From Bog-756 sp963831535 (GTDB taxonomy: Bacteria; Actinomycetota; Acidimicrobiia; Acidimicrobiales; RAAP-2), in contig CAWHQP010000002.1 of the NCBI GenBank assembly GCA_963831535.1, positions 248,001-312,000 on the forward strand: a stretch of 64,000 nucleotides of DNA. Direction: 5' to 3'. The stretch's first letter is position 1; every line of letters begins with the position of its first letter. A program made the translations under genes and the position numbers. This document shows, piece by piece, positions 54,718 through 63,679 of this stretch. The notes beneath the pieces were generated by a model. The model searched no databases and was not told the DNA's origin. It saw only the letters and a program-made list of their open reading frames with translations.

Positions 54718-55575
54718 TCAGGCCGACAGCTCCACATCGAGTTGCGGGGCGTAGCGGGCGCCCTTGCGCTCTTCGAGCCGGAGCCACTGCATGAGGACAG
54801 GGATCAGGGCGACCATGGTGAACAGCTCGGCGCCGAACCACAGGATCACCGCCCCCGAGTGGGTGCCGGCCAAGGAGTACATCGAAGCGGCGGGCCGGCC
54901 GTTGTTCATGAGGGCGAGGGCGAGGAACGACTCCACCGGAATCCCGATGAGCAGATTGGTCATCCTGGCGCCGTGGCTCATCTGCCAATGCGGGATCGGA
55001 TCGACCCCGACGATCGGCCACCAGAACAGCATTGAAGCCACGAGGAAGCCGACGTTGATGGCATCCATGGCCCACATATGGAGCATGGCGAAATTGAGGA
55101 CGAAAGTGAGGAAGAAGGCGAACATCGAGAAGTAGTAGAGGAACCACACGAGGACCGGATGGGTCAGGTTCTGGAACGGTCTCGAGTTGACGGCGCGGTG
55201 GAGTCGCTTCGTCGCGCTCGGACTCGAGGTCCGTAGGGCCAACGTCAACGGAGCTCCCATGGCGAGGAGGGGAGGGGCGATGACCATCAACAGGAGGTGC
55301 TGGACCACATGGGCCTGGAAATAGCTCATGGTGAACGCCGCCACCGGCGACTGGAGTGCGACATCGATGGCGACCAGACCGGCGATGAACGAAAGTGTCC
55401 GCTTCCTGCTCCAACGGCTTCCCTGGATGGACAGCATCCACTGGGCCCTCACGTACCAGGCTCCGGTCGTGATGACCGCCAACAGCACGAGGAGGGCGAA
55501 CGGGGTGAACTCCCACTGACTCAAGGCATTGTGGGCATCGAACGGAACCCGCCCCATCCCTGATCCTCCGGGCAT
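54718..55575 (-). CDS. CtaG-family assembly protein (island copy)
   Basis: A 285-residue polytopic CtaG protein, intact in frame. 'QAHVVQHLLLMVIAPPLLAMG', 'MLHMWAMDAINVGFLVA' and 'GTHSGAVILWFGAEL' carry the conserved His and Gly positions. The start at 55575 (MPGGSGMGRV) lies 11 bp after the M56 stop; 55557 is an alternative. It is the third gene of the BlaI-M56-CtaG operon, so its expression should follow copper or cell-wall signals sensed by BlaI. Confidence 0.83.
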   Translation of the reverse strand: MPGGSGMGRVPFDAHNALSQWEFTPFALLVLLAVITTGAWYVRAQWMLSIQGSRWSRKRTLSFIAGLVAIDVALQSPVAAFTMSYFQAHVVQHLLLMVIAPPLLAMGAPLTLALRTSSPSATKRLHRAVNSRPFQNLTHPVLVWFLYYFSMFAFFLTFVLNFAMLHMWAMDAINVGFLVASMLFWWPIVGVDPIPHWQMSHGARMTNLLIGIPVESFLALALMNNGRPAASMYSLAGTHSGAVILWFGAELFTMVALIPVLMQWLRLEERKGARYAPQLDVELSA

Positions 55576-55586
55576 CTCCGGCACGA

Positions 55587-56493
55587 TCAGTCCAGACCCA
55601 TGATGACAACGGGCACGATCACCAGCACAACAGCCGCCACGCCGGCCGTTACCGCCACCACGCTCGATTTCCGGTGGGGATCGATCAACCTCTTGACCCG
55701 GTTGGTCACCGACCCCGACGAGGCTCCGAAGGCGCATGTGGGCACCGACGAGGGGTGGACCATCCGGATGAGTGCCGACGCCAACACCCGTGGGGAATGG
55801 AACCGGGTGGCGTAGTCGTCGGCAGCCATCTCCAGGAGTGCCCGCACCGCCCGCGGCGCCCGCGAGACGTACGGCATCCAATTCGAGCATCTCGATCATC
55901 GACGCGAAAGGAAGGAGGATCAGGTGATGGCGCTCCTGGACGTGACCACGCTCATGCTCGACCACCGCGGCCAGTTCCCGGCTATCCAGGAGATCGAGGG
56001 CCCCCGCACTCACCACGATCCGCGAGCGGCGGCCGGGCAGGCAGTAGGCGGTCGCCCTCGAGTCACTCAGGAGGACCGCCCCAGGGGCCTGATCGGAGCG
56101 TGTCGACACCAGATCCAACAGGATCCGGTGTCGACGCCGACTGGCGATGGTCCGGGATGCGGTGATGACCACGCCCGCCACCAGAATGGCAACCACGTTG
56201 GCCGACAGCGTCAGGCCGATGGCCTCGTAGATGCCCTTGATGGGGAGCGGGTGCCCCGCGGATGAGCCGTGAAGAAGCTCCCCAAGGCCGGAAAGCAAGC
56301 CGGTATGGAGGGGTTCGACAGCCAGGGCCACACCCGCCCCCACCGCGGCCAACGCGCCGGTGACCCCGATGGCCTGCCACAGTGCGATGGCGGCACGCGG
56401 CGCCTTGTGCGGCCATGACGCCCGCTCCAGCCATACCCCGGCCGGGCCGAACATCAATACGGAGAGGACGGACAGTCCGATGAAGGTGGTCAT
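55587..56493 (-). CDS. M56-family (BlaR1-like) metallopeptidase (one frameshift)
   Basis: A membrane peptidase with N-terminal helices and 'VVEHERGHVQERHHL' holding the HExxH zinc motif. The frame changes near 55882 after 'PFASMIEML', continuing with 'PYVSRAPRAVRALLEMAADDY', and a last helix precedes the stop. It lacks a penicillin-binding sensor domain. Its ATG overlaps the BlaI stop (ATGA). In such pairs the M56 protease inactivates the BlaI repressor. Confidence 0.78.
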
Positions 56494-56864
56494 CGTGACC
56501 CGTCCTCATGTGCGTCCGATTCGTGCTCGTTGAGAATCTGACGAAGCAATTCGGCCTCTTCAGGGCTCACCGATTCGGCGAAGTGCACGAGGACGGCGTC
56601 CGGGTCGGGCGCCGAGCCCAGCGCCTCCCTCATCAGCGTGGCGGCGTAGGCCTCACGACTGGCGGTCGCCACGTAGTGGTGAGCCCGGCCTCCTCGGATC
56701 CTGCGCACCATTCCCTTGTGTTCGAGGCGATCGAGAATGGTGAGAACGGTCGTGTAGGCGTGATCGGGGAAGTGCTCGGCCACTTGGCGGACGGTCATCT
56801 CGGTGCCCATATCGGTCCACAGCACGCCGATGACCTGCTGTTCAAGCTCACCCAGTCGAACCAC
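56490..56864 (-). CDS. blaI: BlaI/MecI/CopY-family repressor
   Basis: A 124-residue winged-helix repressor: 'RLGELEQQVIGVLWTDMG', 'MTVRQVAEHFPDHAYTTVLT' and 'ILDRLEHKGMVRRIRGGRAHHY' are family signatures. The GTG at 56864 has GGGAG 6 nt upstream; the TTG at 56870 is an alternative. Four matching dyads in the island are its probable sites, including one just upstream of itself. The acidic C-terminus lacks the Cys pairs of copper-sensing CopY, so the signal may come through the M56 partner. Confidence 0.88.
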   Translation of the reverse strand: MVRLGELEQQVIGVLWTDMGTEMTVRQVAEHFPDHAYTTVLTILDRLEHKGMVRRIRGGRAHHYVATASREAYAATLMREALGSAPDPDAVLVHFAESVSPEEAELLRQILNEHESDAHEDGSR

Positions 56865-56890
56865 GGACAACTCCCATTGGAATGCTCACT

Positions 56891-56939
56891 CACTACGTTC
56901 TGTAGTAGTGATCCTGGTCGACCGGGTCCCGCCGGTCAA
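56891..56939 (-). promoter_or_regulatory. blaI promoter and operator
   Basis: On the minus strand TTGACC (56939-56934), a 17-bp spacer and a weak CAGGAT (56916-56911) precede the dyad CACTAC-gttct-GTAGTA at 56891-56907, so the repressor would cover the transcription start. Confidence 0.6.
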
Positions 56940-57087
56940 GGAGCAAGGCCCCGCCCTGCCGGTGGCGAGCGACCACCCTTCGACACCCATCCACGGTCAG
57001 ACTCCGCACTAGGTCTTGGCGAGCTGGCTCGGTCGGACCTGGTCCGAATCACGGTGGGCTCTGCTTGCCGGCCCTGGTGGCAGGAGT

Positions 57088-59467
57088 TCAGGCGGTCAGT
57101 TGCAAGTCATTGGACCCGTCCTCAGCCGACTGCCCCGGAACGTCCCTGAGCACCGGATCGGCGAAGTGGCGGAGGCGTGCGCTGTTCCAGACCACGAAGA
57201 CCGAGGAGAGGGTCATCGCGGCCGCCGCGATGAGCGGGTTGAGGAGGCCGCAGGCGGCCAAGCGGGATGGCGGCCACGTTGTACCCGAACGCCCAGGCAG
57301 GTTGCCCCTGATCGTGTCCAAGGTCCGACGGGCCAGGCTGATCGCGGTGGCCACGACCCGCAGGTCGTCGCGGAGGAAGATCAGGTCGGCGGCATAGAGG
57401 GCAACGTCCGTACCCGAGCCGAGAGCAAGCCCGAGGTCGGCGGCGACCAGGGCCGGGCCGTCGTTCACGCCGTCACCGACCATCGCCACCGAGTGGCCAT
57501 CGGCCCGCAGCCGCCGGACGATCGCACCTTCTCGGCGGGCAGGGCCCCGGCTATAACCTCGGTGATCCCGATCGCACGGCGACCGAGCCCGGCGGTGGCC
57601 TCGTTGTCCCCGGTCAGCAGGATGCAGCGCAGCCCGAGCGCACGGAGCTCCTCGACCGCGTGCGGCCGCAGTCGGTCGGACCAGTGTCCGCGACCGCGAT
57701 CGCGCCGATCACCGCGCCGTCACGAACTGACCAGCACCGCGGTCCGGCCAGACTCCTCCCACTCCGGTACAGCGCTGGCTAAGGATGTCGGGCACGCCCG
57801 ATGAGTCCACTCCCAGGAGCGTCGAGCCGTCCCGATGGCGACCGAGTTGCCCGTCGACAACCCCCCGAGCGCCCAGACCGGGAAACGCCATGAACTCATC
57901 CACCACAGGCAGAACACCGAACTCTTCCAGCGCAAACTCAGTGATGGCGCGAGCGACAAGATGCTCGGAGGCCTGCTCGAGCGCCCCGGCGGTGCGCAGC
58001 AGTTCGGACCGGGTCGATTCCGGGAGCGGAGCTCAGTGCGGCCACGGCCATATTCCCTTGGGTGACGGTGCCGGTCTTGTCGAGGACGACAGTGTCGACC
58101 TGTCGCGAGCCTCAAGGGCCTGGTAGCCCTTGAAGAAGATCCCGAGGCCGGCACCACGCCCGGAGGCGACGAGGAGCGCGGTAGGCGTGGCCAGTCCGAG
58201 AGCGCACGGACAGGCGATGATGAGGACAGAGAGCGCCGCGCTGAACGCCTCCTGCTTCGAGCCGCCGGCCAGCAGCCATACCGCCAGCGTGAGTGCCGAG
58301 ACGAGTCAGCACGGCAGGAACGAAGATAGCCGGCGATCCGGTCGGCCAGGCGCTGTACGGCAGCCTTTTCGTTCTGGGCGTCCTCCACCAGCCGCAGCAT
58401 GTGGGCGAGTTGAGTGTCCGCACCCACGTTGGTGGCCTGGACGATCAGGCGCCCGCCCACGGCCACGGTCCCCCCGATGACCTTGTCTCCGATGACGACA
58501 TCGAGGGGCAACGACTCTCCGGTCATCACGCTGCGATCGATGCCGGCCGCTCCATCGATCACCTCACCATCGGTGGCCACCGTCTCGCCGGGTCGGACCA
58601 CGAACCGGTCACCCACGCCAAGTGTGCCGATCGGCACACGGCGTCTCGGTCCCGGACTCGTCGATCACGGCGACATCCTTGGCTCCCACCTCGGCCAATG
58701 ATCTCAGGGCGTTGCCGGTCCGGCGCCTCGACCACGCCTCGAAGTACCGTCCGGCCAGGAGAAACGTGGTAACTCCGGCGGCCACATCGAGGTAGATGGC
58801 ACCTCCGGCATGGCGGACAGATCACACCAGACCGCTGGTTCCTCCGACCTGGAGGTGTCCAGCCAGAACATTGCGTACAGCGACCAGCCGGTGGCGGCCA
58901 AGATGCCCAGCGACACCAGGGTGTCCATGGTCGACGTCCCGTGGCGGGCAGCCGGAACGCAGCCCGGTAGAAGGGCCAGGCCGCCCAGGTCAGCACCGGT
59001 GCGGCCAGAACGACCAGCAGCCACTGCCAGTAGGGGAATCGGGTGACCGGTATCAGGGAGAAGATGAGTGACAGGTCGCAGAGGGGCATGAACAGGAGGG
59101 CCGAGACGAGGAGCCGACGCCCCAAGAAATGGACCCTTTGGTCATCCTCATCCGACCCATCGGCCACCCCTCCGTCGCCAAGGATCTCGGCCGAGTACCC
59201 GGCACTCTCTACAGCGTCGACCAGGGTGTCGGCCGTTGTCGACATGGGTAGGAAGACCCGAGCCCGCTCAGTTGCGTAGTTGACCGTTGCTTCGACGCCG
59301 TCGAGAGCATTGAGCCGACGTTGGATAAGGGCGGCGCAGGCTCCGCAGGTCATCCCAGCGATCGACAGTGACACCTCAGTGGTCTCAGTGCTCGAGGCTG
59401 ACCTGACTTCGGGAAAGGTCGTGATGGCAGTATCCGATTCCTCCGGCAGCTCAGTCCGATCATCCAT
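57088..59467 (-). pseudogene. copA: CopA-type Cu(I) P1B-ATPase (at least six frameshifts)
   Basis: A copper-exporting P-type ATPase whose parts lie in changing frames. In order: N-terminal HMA 'SIAGMTCGACAALIQRRL' near 59350, 'STMDTLVSLGILAATGWS' near 58925, the TGES loop 'SVMTGESLPL' near 58520, the CPC transmembrane motif 'IIACPCALGLA' near 58205, the phosphorylated 'VVLDKTGTVTQG' near 58075, and 'MVGDGVNDGPALVAADLG' near 57470. Every diagnostic motif is intact, but at least six single-base shifts are needed to join them. Start 59467 (MDDRTELPEE). Either the assembly is poor here or the gene is decaying. Confidence 0.85.
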
Positions 59468-59928
59468 CGCTCGGCTGGAACTGGTGGGCGCTGGCCACAT
59501 ACTACGGAGCGTCGGAGATCGTCGCTGAGATCCGTTCGCCGTGCTCCTCGGTGTGGCACCCCGCTGAGGCCAAACTGCATCCGGCGAGCACTCGACTAGC
59601 CAGCACAGATAATTTTGGCTCCAGCAAATTCCTTGTTGGTTCCGTTTCGAACCCAAAGTCGGGGCCGCGGGACCCGACAACCATCTGAATCGTCAGGGTC
59701 GCTGTTGGGTCCGGCTTCCAAGCCCTCAGCCGACCCCGACCCGCGAAATTTCCATCGTCAGGTCGGCTGAAAACACCGTTTCAACCCAACTTTTGCCCAA
59801 CAAATAGGTCTCAGCGTGTCACGGATCGGATCAACTAGTTTCAGAGCTCGATCGGGTCACCGGCTCTGAACAGGTGAAACAAGACGATCTGGGACGAGAC
59901 GCGACGTGGCGAAAATCGATAGAGGCCT
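59468..59928. other. Right-end intergenic segment with arm-type sites
   Basis: No gene is seen in these 461 bp between copA and attR. They contain CCCAACA-type heptamers at 59703-59709 (reversed), 59785-59791 (last base T) and 59796-59802, matching those beside attL, an 8-bp inverted repeat TTCAGAGC/GCTCTGAA at 59840-59880, and a partial copy of the att core (ATCGTCAGGTCG) near 59753. Confidence 0.45.
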
Positions 59929-59974
59929 CTTGTAATCGTCAGGTCGTGGGTTCGATTCCCACCGCCGGCTCCAA
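59929..59974 (+). repeat. attR, duplicated tRNA-Thr 3' end
   Basis: Right copy of the 46-bp repeat. It has the anticodon arm, T-arm and CCA of tRNA-Thr but no 5' half, so it is not a functional tRNA. Confidence 0.92.
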
Positions 59975-60039
59975 TGTGATGTCGCTAGATATCGGAGAGG
60001 CAGGTTCAACTGCTGTGCGATTTGTTCGGCACCCGAGGA

Positions 60040-60750
60040 GCGCAGTCGACCTCAGAAGAGCAACGAAGGCAGATCCGACACGCTCGATGCAATCGAGGCT
60101 GCCCGTGCTGCTCTCAGGGGCCGAGCCTCCGGCGCTGGCAAGACGAAGGACGGTCCGATCGAGGCGATCCGCGTCTTGGTGGTGGCCAAGCGCTCGGCCC
60201 GTCAAGCCCGAGCAAAGGCCATCGTCCAGATGCGTCATCTCGGATTTACCGCGCCTGAGCAGCTCCACTGCCGCCTGAAAGGCCTGACGGTGACAGCACT
60301 TATCGCCGAGTCGGCCGAGCTCCGGCCCACCCAGTCGTCCGATCCGGTTACCGCCGCCACCAAGGCATAGCTGTCGTCATTGGCCCACCGGATTCGGGCA
60401 CTCGATGCCGAGCTGGCCATGCTCGACGAGAAGATCGAGTCGCTTCTGGCCGTCACTGCACCGGAGCTCCTGGCCCACTTCGGGGTGGGCCCGGACACGG
60501 CGGCTGCTCTGTTGGTGGCCGCCGGCGACAATCCCGAGCGACTCCACTCCGAGGCGGCATGGGCCCACCTCTGCGGGGTCTCACCCATCCCCGCCGAATC
60601 GGGAAAGAAGTCATGCGTCTGGCCCACGACCCGGAAACCCGGGCTTATTTCGAGCGGCGGACCAAGGACGGCCGGTCCAAGAAGGACATCATCCGCATCC
60701 TAAAACGCTATGTCGCCCGCGAGGTATACCACTACCTGCCTCGCGGCTGA
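60040..60750 (+). pseudogene. IS110-family transposase remnant
   Basis: The C-terminal part of an IS110 transposase. 'PIEAIRVLVVAKRSARQARA' and 'TAPELLAHFGVGPDTAAALL', 'AGDNPERLHSEAAWAHLCGV' and 'RRTKDGRSKKDIIRILKRYV' are recognisable. The N-terminal DEDD catalytic domain is missing, a TAG interrupts the frame near 60368, and about 26 residues are deleted between 'PIPAESGK' and 'EVMRLAHDPETRAYF'. It starts just beyond attR, so the insertion may lie in the flanking chromosome. Confidence 0.8.
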
Positions 60751-60997
60751 ATCCCCGAGCCGAGGGTCTGAATCATCCCTGATTCGTCGTCTCATCTGAC
60801 TGACTTTCCAGCGACCCGTCGACTCACGGCTCGGGACCACATCTACCCAAGACGCGTGACTTCATCAGAGCATGCCCTCGCCGAGCGAGTGGCTCATCAT
60901 TGTTCTGTCCGCTGTCTTCACCCCGAAGCCCCTTCAGAGGGCTTGACATTGACAGGAGCGTCGCCGGGTGGGAACCAGTTCGGACCGGGGTGTTCGG

Positions 60998-61276
60998 CTA
61001 TTGGGACAGTCGATCGGTCAGTGTGACGAGGACTTCGTCTCCTTCGTCCTTCCCGATCTTTTCCCGAATCTCAGCCTTGATTGGCAGCTTGTGCGTACCG
61101 TCACCCAACGCCATGAACGAACTCTGGAAGGCTTCGCCGTCCACCGTTCCTCGCACCTTCACGAGGCCCTTGGTCCCGAAGTAATCGGCCGAGCCTTCCA
61201 TTATTACGTAGGTCCAGCCGCCCTTGTTGCCGCTCTTCTGCATCGTGGCTCGGAAACTCTTTTGCATGCTCATCAT
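60998..61276 (-). CDS. DUF1905 domain protein
   Basis: A 92-residue beta-barrel protein. 'VKVRGTVDGEAFQSSFMALG', 'DGTHKLPIKAEIREKIGKDE' and 'GDEVLVTL' are the DUF1905 core. The function of the family is not established. Two ATGs (61276, 61273) are possible starts. Confidence 0.8.
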   Translation of the reverse strand: MMSMQKSFRATMQKSGNKGGWTYVIMEGSADYFGTKGLVKVRGTVDGEAFQSSFMALGDGTHKLPIKAEIREKIGKDEGDEVLVTLTDRLSQ

Positions 61277-61296
61277 TGTTCACCGGCACCCCAGAC

Positions 61297-61810
61297 CTGT
61301 CGACCCACGTGTACCTGATCGGCGGCTCGGCGGCTCGTATTTCATCGATAAGACACATCTGGTGGCGGTAGCAGTCCTGGCCAGGTACAACGGCCGGGCG
61401 CTCGATGTCTACCGCTTCGACCTCCGGACGTTCTTCCAGTGGGCTTTCCGATGATGGTCTCGTCGTCCACTCCTCGACCGAGCACCCCGTGCGCTCGGCT
61501 GCTGCCCGCGTGAAGATGAGCAGGGCGAAGAATGAGTAGACCCAGAGGTAGTCGGTTGCCACCACGCAGCATCGTCTGGCAGATCCGGATAGACGCCACC
61601 GTGGATCATGGCGGCTGCCGTTACGGCGCACTTGCTTTTGTAGCGCTGGTTCTTGCCGAAGAAGCGGTGCTCGGGGAGGAATCGCTCACGGATCTTCTCG
61701 AAGTCCATCGGATTAGCGAGGGTGGCACCCGACTCATGAATGGCGTCGGAGGCCAGTTCGGGCAGCTCTTCACCCGGAAACGTGTCGTGGCGAACGTACA
61801 GTGCCGCGAG
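61297..61810 (-). pseudogene. Unknown protein (frameshifted)
   Basis: Protein-like sequence in two frames: 'LDELAALYVRHDTFPGEELP', 'MDFEKIRERFLPEHRFFGKN', 'CAVTAAAMIHGGVYPDLPDD', then, after a shift near 61570, 'DYLWVYSFFALLIFTRAAAE' and 'CYRHQMCLIDEIRAAEPPI'. I do not recognise the family. Boundaries are approximate because neither a start nor a stop is clear. Confidence 0.4.
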
Positions 61811-62018
61811 CTCATCTAGGACCGGATCCGTGTCCGGGCCAGCGGCCTGCGGCCAGCGGCCAGGGAGGCGAGGGCGATCTGGATGGCATGACGGCGATTC
61901 TCGGGCGCAGGCTGCATCCTTGCCGCCATGCGCTCGACGCTAGATCGACTGGCTTACACCCGCAGATATCGGCATCAGGCCGGCGACCAGGAACAGTGCG
62001 TCAACAATCCGGTTTGGT

Positions 62019-62390
62019 TCACTCCGAACCCCCACCGACGCGTGCGGACGCCCGTTGGCGAGTCTGATCGAGTTGGCTCTGTAGCTCTTTGTTGACGGCC
62101 TGGAGGGCCAAGACGGCAGCGATTCCTGCCAGATTGAGGCCGTCGTCGAGGAGCCGCCCGATCTGTCGGAGGCGGACAAGATCGTCGTCGCTGTAGCGAC
62201 GGGTGCCACCTTGGCTGCGGGCCGGACTGATCAGGCCCCGAGTCTCGTAGAGCCGGAGATTCTGGGGAGCGCTGCCCACCAACTCGGCTGCGACGGAGAT
62301 TCCGTACAGGCCCCGGGTCCCAGCAGGACGCTCCTCGGACCCCCGCGATCGCCTCTGCGGAAATTCGGCAAAACCACTTGCATCGGACAT
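62019..62390 (-). CDS. MerR/HspR-like regulator
   Basis: A 123-residue MerR-family protein. 'LYGISVAAELVGSAPQNLRL', 'YETRGLISPARSQGGTRRYS' and 'LDDGLNLAGIAAVLALQAVN' resemble HspR, the heat-shock repressor. It is divergent from an Hsp20 gene with an 88-bp gap containing a short palindrome, so it likely controls that chaperone. Confidence 0.8.
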   Translation of the reverse strand: MSDASGFAEFPQRRSRGSEERPAGTRGLYGISVAAELVGSAPQNLRLYETRGLISPARSQGGTRRYSDDDLVRLRQIGRLLDDGLNLAGIAAVLALQAVNKELQSQLDQTRQRASARVGGGSE

Positions 62391-62405
62391 GGTTGCCAGG
62401 ATATA

Positions 62406-62415
62406 ACAAATTTGT
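62406..62415. promoter_or_regulatory. Palindrome between merR and hsp20
   Basis: ACAAATTTGT is a perfect 10-bp palindrome in the AT-rich part of the divergent promoter region. It does not match the classical HAIR element of HspR. Confidence 0.4.
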
Positions 62416-62478
62416 AGCAATCACCATAGATCCGGGGCGTGGAAAGGACGCCTCCGGCCGAAACAAGGAGGGCGCATC

Positions 62479-62955
62479 ATGCTTGTTCGTTCCGATCCAT
62501 TCCGTCAGTTCGACCGGTTGACCGAGCAAGTGTTCGGAACCGTTGCCCGTCCCGCAGCCATGCCCATGGATGCCTGGCGTGACGGTAACGAGTTCGTCGT
62601 CGAGTTCGACCTGCCGGGAATCGACCCGGCCAGCATCGATCTCGATGTGGAGCGAAATGTTCTGACCGTCCGGGCCGAGCGTCGGACCGCAACCGGGCCA
62701 GAAGTCGAGTTGGTGGCATCGGAGCGTCCCCGAGGCGTGTTCAGCCGACAAGTCATTCTTGGCGACGCGCTCGACACCGGTGGAATCACCGCTGCCTACA
62801 ACAGCGGCGTACTCCGGCTCACAATCCCGGTGGCGGAGCGGGCCAAGCCCCGCAAGATCACGGTCACCACCGAGGAGCAAACCGCCGTGTCGCCCGCCGG
62901 GGACTCCCAGGTGATCTCAGCCACCGCTGAGGATCGCCAGCCAGTCTCTGTGTGA
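62479..62955 (+). CDS. Hsp20/alpha-crystallin small heat-shock protein
   Basis: A 158-residue small chaperone. The alpha-crystallin domain spans about residues 35-135 with 'GNEFVVEFDLPGIDPASIDL', 'RNVLTVRAERR' and the C-terminal 'YNSGVLRLTIPVAERAKPRK' (AxxxxGVL motif). AAGGAGGG precedes the ATG. It should hold unfolding proteins in the cytosol, under control of the divergent MerR-like regulator. Confidence 0.92.
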   Translation: MLVRSDPFRQFDRLTEQVFGTVARPAAMPMDAWRDGNEFVVEFDLPGIDPASIDLDVERNVLTVRAERRTATGPEVELVASERPRGVFSRQVILGDALDTGGITAAYNSGVLRLTIPVAERAKPRKITVTTEEQTAVSPAGDSQVISATAEDRQPVSV

Positions 62956-62961
62956 CCCGTC

Positions 62962-63252
62962 ATGGTCACGCAGAGGTGCGATGTGGCAACACGAGACGAG
63001 TTCCTTGCCGTAATGCTGGCCGATCCAGAGCTGCTCGACTTGGCCTTCGTCGAGGTGATCGCCTCATGGGAGGCTGAGCCGCCGCGGCCGCCGAATCGTA
63101 CGCTGGTGGCCACTTCGGAGAAGCGAAATCCACGGTCGAAGGCGTGGCAGAGGGACCATGACCGCCAGTGTTGGCATGCATGGTTCCGGGCCACTTCCCG
63201 ACCCAGAGTAGCCCGGTCGCCTCCGGAGCAATCAATGGTGGGTCGCTTCTGA
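62962..63252 (+). CDS. Hypothetical protein downstream of hsp20
   Basis: A 96-residue open frame starting 6 bp after the Hsp20 stop, possibly co-transcribed. The first half, 'RDEFLAVMLADPELLDLAFV' and 'EVIASWEAEPPRPPNRTLVA', looks protein-like; the rest is basic and low in motifs. No family is recognised. Confidence 0.45.
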   Translation: MVTQRCDVATRDEFLAVMLADPELLDLAFVEVIASWEAEPPRPPNRTLVATSEKRNPRSKAWQRDHDRQCWHAWFRATSRPRVARSPPEQSMVGRF

Positions 63253-63679
63253 GGAGTCATCGGCCCGAAGGCCCGGTCCCAACAAGCACCAATTGAACCG
63301 TCAGAGGAGGTGGTGACTTCCCAAACAAGCAGACTCTGATTTACGAATGCAGGCTCGGCGGAGCCGATGACAACGTGGACGATCCGCACGATTGGCGCCA
63401 GCAGAGGCACCACACAACCTTGGGGTGACTACCCATAGCCACGGTCAACGGCATAGTCGCCGAGAGCGGAACGATCAGGAGGCACCGCCCGGCTTTACCA
63501 AGAGCCGGGCGGTGCCCGCTCCACGAGAACGATGTAGGGACGACTAGATGAGTTCGGTCATCGGTGAACAGGTGAAAGTATCCCGAGGCGACAGCAGAAC
63601 CTGGACGGGGCCCATCCATCCGGCCATCTGGGGCGGGGTACTGGGCAATCTGCTTCGGCTTATTGGGACACCATTCCGG
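63253..63679. other. Intergenic region, no gene seen
   Basis: I see no supported gene here. It contains CGGCGGAGCCGATG near 63354, the same 14-mer present in the island hairpin copy 1, and a strong inverted repeat at 63481-63516. Confidence 0.4.
63481..63516. terminator. Perfect 14-bp stem hairpin
   Basis: GGCACCGCCCGGCT, loop ttaccaag, AGCCGGGCGGTGCC. The stem is perfect and GC-rich but there is no U-tract on either side. It may be a terminator for the convergent gene at 63680 or a mobile palindromic element. Confidence 0.5.

Larger units (their letters stand above)
48643..59974. mobile_element. Genomic island integrated in tRNA-Thr, copper cargo
   Basis: An 11.3-kb element bounded by 46-bp direct repeats of the tRNA-Thr 3' end. 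The intact tRNA is at the left, next to the integrase and excisionase-like genes; the right copy has only the 3' part, as expected for attR. No replication or conjugation gene was seen, so it is an integrative island and not a complete conjugative element. Cargo: CopZ-like chaperone, CopA-type ATPase, BlaI-like repressor, M56 peptidase, CtaG paralog, DUF5134-like protein, a polytopic membrane protein and a lipoprotein. Confidence 0.85.

Noticed and set aside
48643..59974. Complete actinomycete integrative and conjugative element
   Set aside because: No FtsK-like transfer gene, Rep or primase-polymerase was found; only integration functions and cargo are present.
60040..60750. Intact IS110 element
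   Set aside because: The catalytic N-terminal domain is missing, and there are an internal stop and a deletion.
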